DNA of 15,801 nt from JBAWVR01 sp037147155 (GTDB lineage: Bacteria > Patescibacteriota > Minisyncoccia > Phycocordibacterales > GWA1-40-21): the NCBI GenBank assembly GCA_037147155.1, contig JBAWVR010000015.1, positions 1 to 15,801 of the forward strand, in the 5' to 3' direction. The position numbers and the translations under genes were made by a program. Positions within the stretch are counted from its first letter, which is position 1, and each line of letters opens with the position of its first letter. The notes below the pieces were generated by a model. The model was not told the DNA's origin. It ran no database searches and saw nothing but the letters and a program-made list of their open reading frames with translations. Of the stretch, positions 15,335-15,801 are shown in pieces.

Positions 15335-15801
15335 ATGAGGTTTAATCAACATAGCTTATCACATGTTATTCTTGCTCATCTCACGAGTTGTCGTAGTCTT
15401 AAAAGATATAACGAAAAACTTAGAGAGCTCTCTGGTACTGGAAGAAGAAATAATTCGTATTATGTTGCCATGTCTCGTTTACATAAGAACGGTTTAGTAG
15501 AAAGAGTAAAGACTGGTTGGAAAATTACTAAAAGTGGCGTGGAGATAGAGAAAAGATTATCTTCTTTATATATTACATCTCCATTTAGTAAAGAGTCCAA
15601 AGGAAACACAATTATCGCTTTTGATGTACCAGAAGGGGATAGAAAGGCTAGGGTTTGGTTAAGAAATCAGCTAAAGGTGTTTGGCTATACTATGTTACAA
15701 CAAAGTCTCTGGTTTGGTCCTGGACCATTACCGACAGATTTTTACTCCAGACTAAAAACTTTGAATATTAGAAAATGTATTAAGATCTTTAATATAAAAG
15801 C
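15335..15801 (+). CDS. PaaX/Cas2-like winged-helix protein, partial (3' end outside window)
   Basis: The frame opens at ATG 15335, 10 nt after a -10-like GATAAT, and runs to the window edge (155 codons seen). Residues about 10-80 look like a winged helix-turn-helix: SHVILAHLTSCRSLKRYNE, then SYYVAMSRLHKNGLVERV and GWKITKSGVEIEKRL. Residues 92-155 match the Cas2/PaaX-C ferredoxin-like domain: TIIAFDVPEGDRKARVWLRN (Asp97 in the FDVPE strand), FGYTMLQQSLWFGPGPLP, and IRKCIKIFNIK. This architecture is common in Patescibacteria and is usually annotated as a PaaX-family regulator or Cas2-like protein. There is no CRISPR array or other cas gene here, so a CRISPR role is unlikely. A DNA-binding regulator, possibly of its own promoter through the palindrome at 15289-15324, is the simplest idea; nuclease activity is possible. 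Confidence 0.75.
   Translation, partial: MRFNQHSLSHVILAHLTSCRSLKRYNEKLRELSGTGRRNNSYYVAMSRLHKNGLVERVKTGWKITKSGVEIEKRLSSLYITSPFSKESKGNTIIAFDVPEGDRKARVWLRNQLKVFGYTMLQQSLWFGPGPLPTDFYSRLKTLNIRKCIKIFNIK

Noticed and set aside
15335..15801. CRISPR adaptation locus because of the Cas2-like fold
   Set aside because: No repeat-spacer array, cas1 or other cas gene in the window, and the N-terminal winged helix fits PaaX-type regulators.

Overview
This window looks like ordinary chromosome from a streamlined bacterium, most likely a member of the Candidate Phyla Radiation (Patescibacteria, Parcubacteria-like). That placement is inferred from a combination of traits: a reduced RpoB of 1069 residues, a short TrmD without its usual operon partners, a small MazG-like protein of a type I associate with these genomes, a winged-helix/Cas2-like (PaaX-type) protein, AT-rich spacers, almost no Shine-Dalgarno sequences, and several genes whose -10 box ends only 6-7 nt before the ATG. 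All intact genes are on the + strand, and none ends in TGA.

Layout. (a) 1-780: a REP-associated tyrosine transposase (RAYT/TnpA-REP) gene flanked by inverted copies of a palindrome, with a third copy inside its own coding sequence. (b) 780-2190: a possible small ORF inside a foldable leader, a KH-domain RNA-binding protein (KhpA-like), a strong terminator, an AT-rich degenerate inverted repeat, and trmD. (c) 2198-4020: a membrane-anchored, probably surface-exposed protein and a MazG-like protein, each behind a -10 box that predicts a leaderless mRNA. (d) 4021-4434: a 414-nt gene-free region with a 16-bp hairpin, a nested long-range RNA fold, a promoter and an attenuator-like terminator in front of rpoB. 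(e) 4435-14576: rpoB, rpoC, dnaG and rpoD, so both large RNA polymerase subunits, the primary sigma factor and the primase lie together. A MITE-like element separates rpoC from dnaG. (f) 14577-15801: a REP-like hairpin, a terminator, a self-contained promoter-SD-ORF-terminator cassette for a 101-residue orphan protein, two palindromes sharing the core TCCGGCCGGA, and the start of a PaaX/Cas2-like gene that runs off the window.

How the parts fit. The core is the information-processing machinery: transcription (RpoB, RpoC, sigma), replication priming (DnaG), tRNA m1G37 modification (TrmD) and an RNA chaperone (KH protein). The accessory material is palindromic: RAYT repeats, two elements of the TGTCATT...AATCCAG type, and the CCGGCCGG palindromes beside the Cas2-fold protein. 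The features most worth following up are that last palindrome/Cas2-like pair, the RAYT gene carrying its own repeat in its coding sequence, the structured rpoB leader, the lysine-rich tail on the sigma factor, and the orphan cassette.
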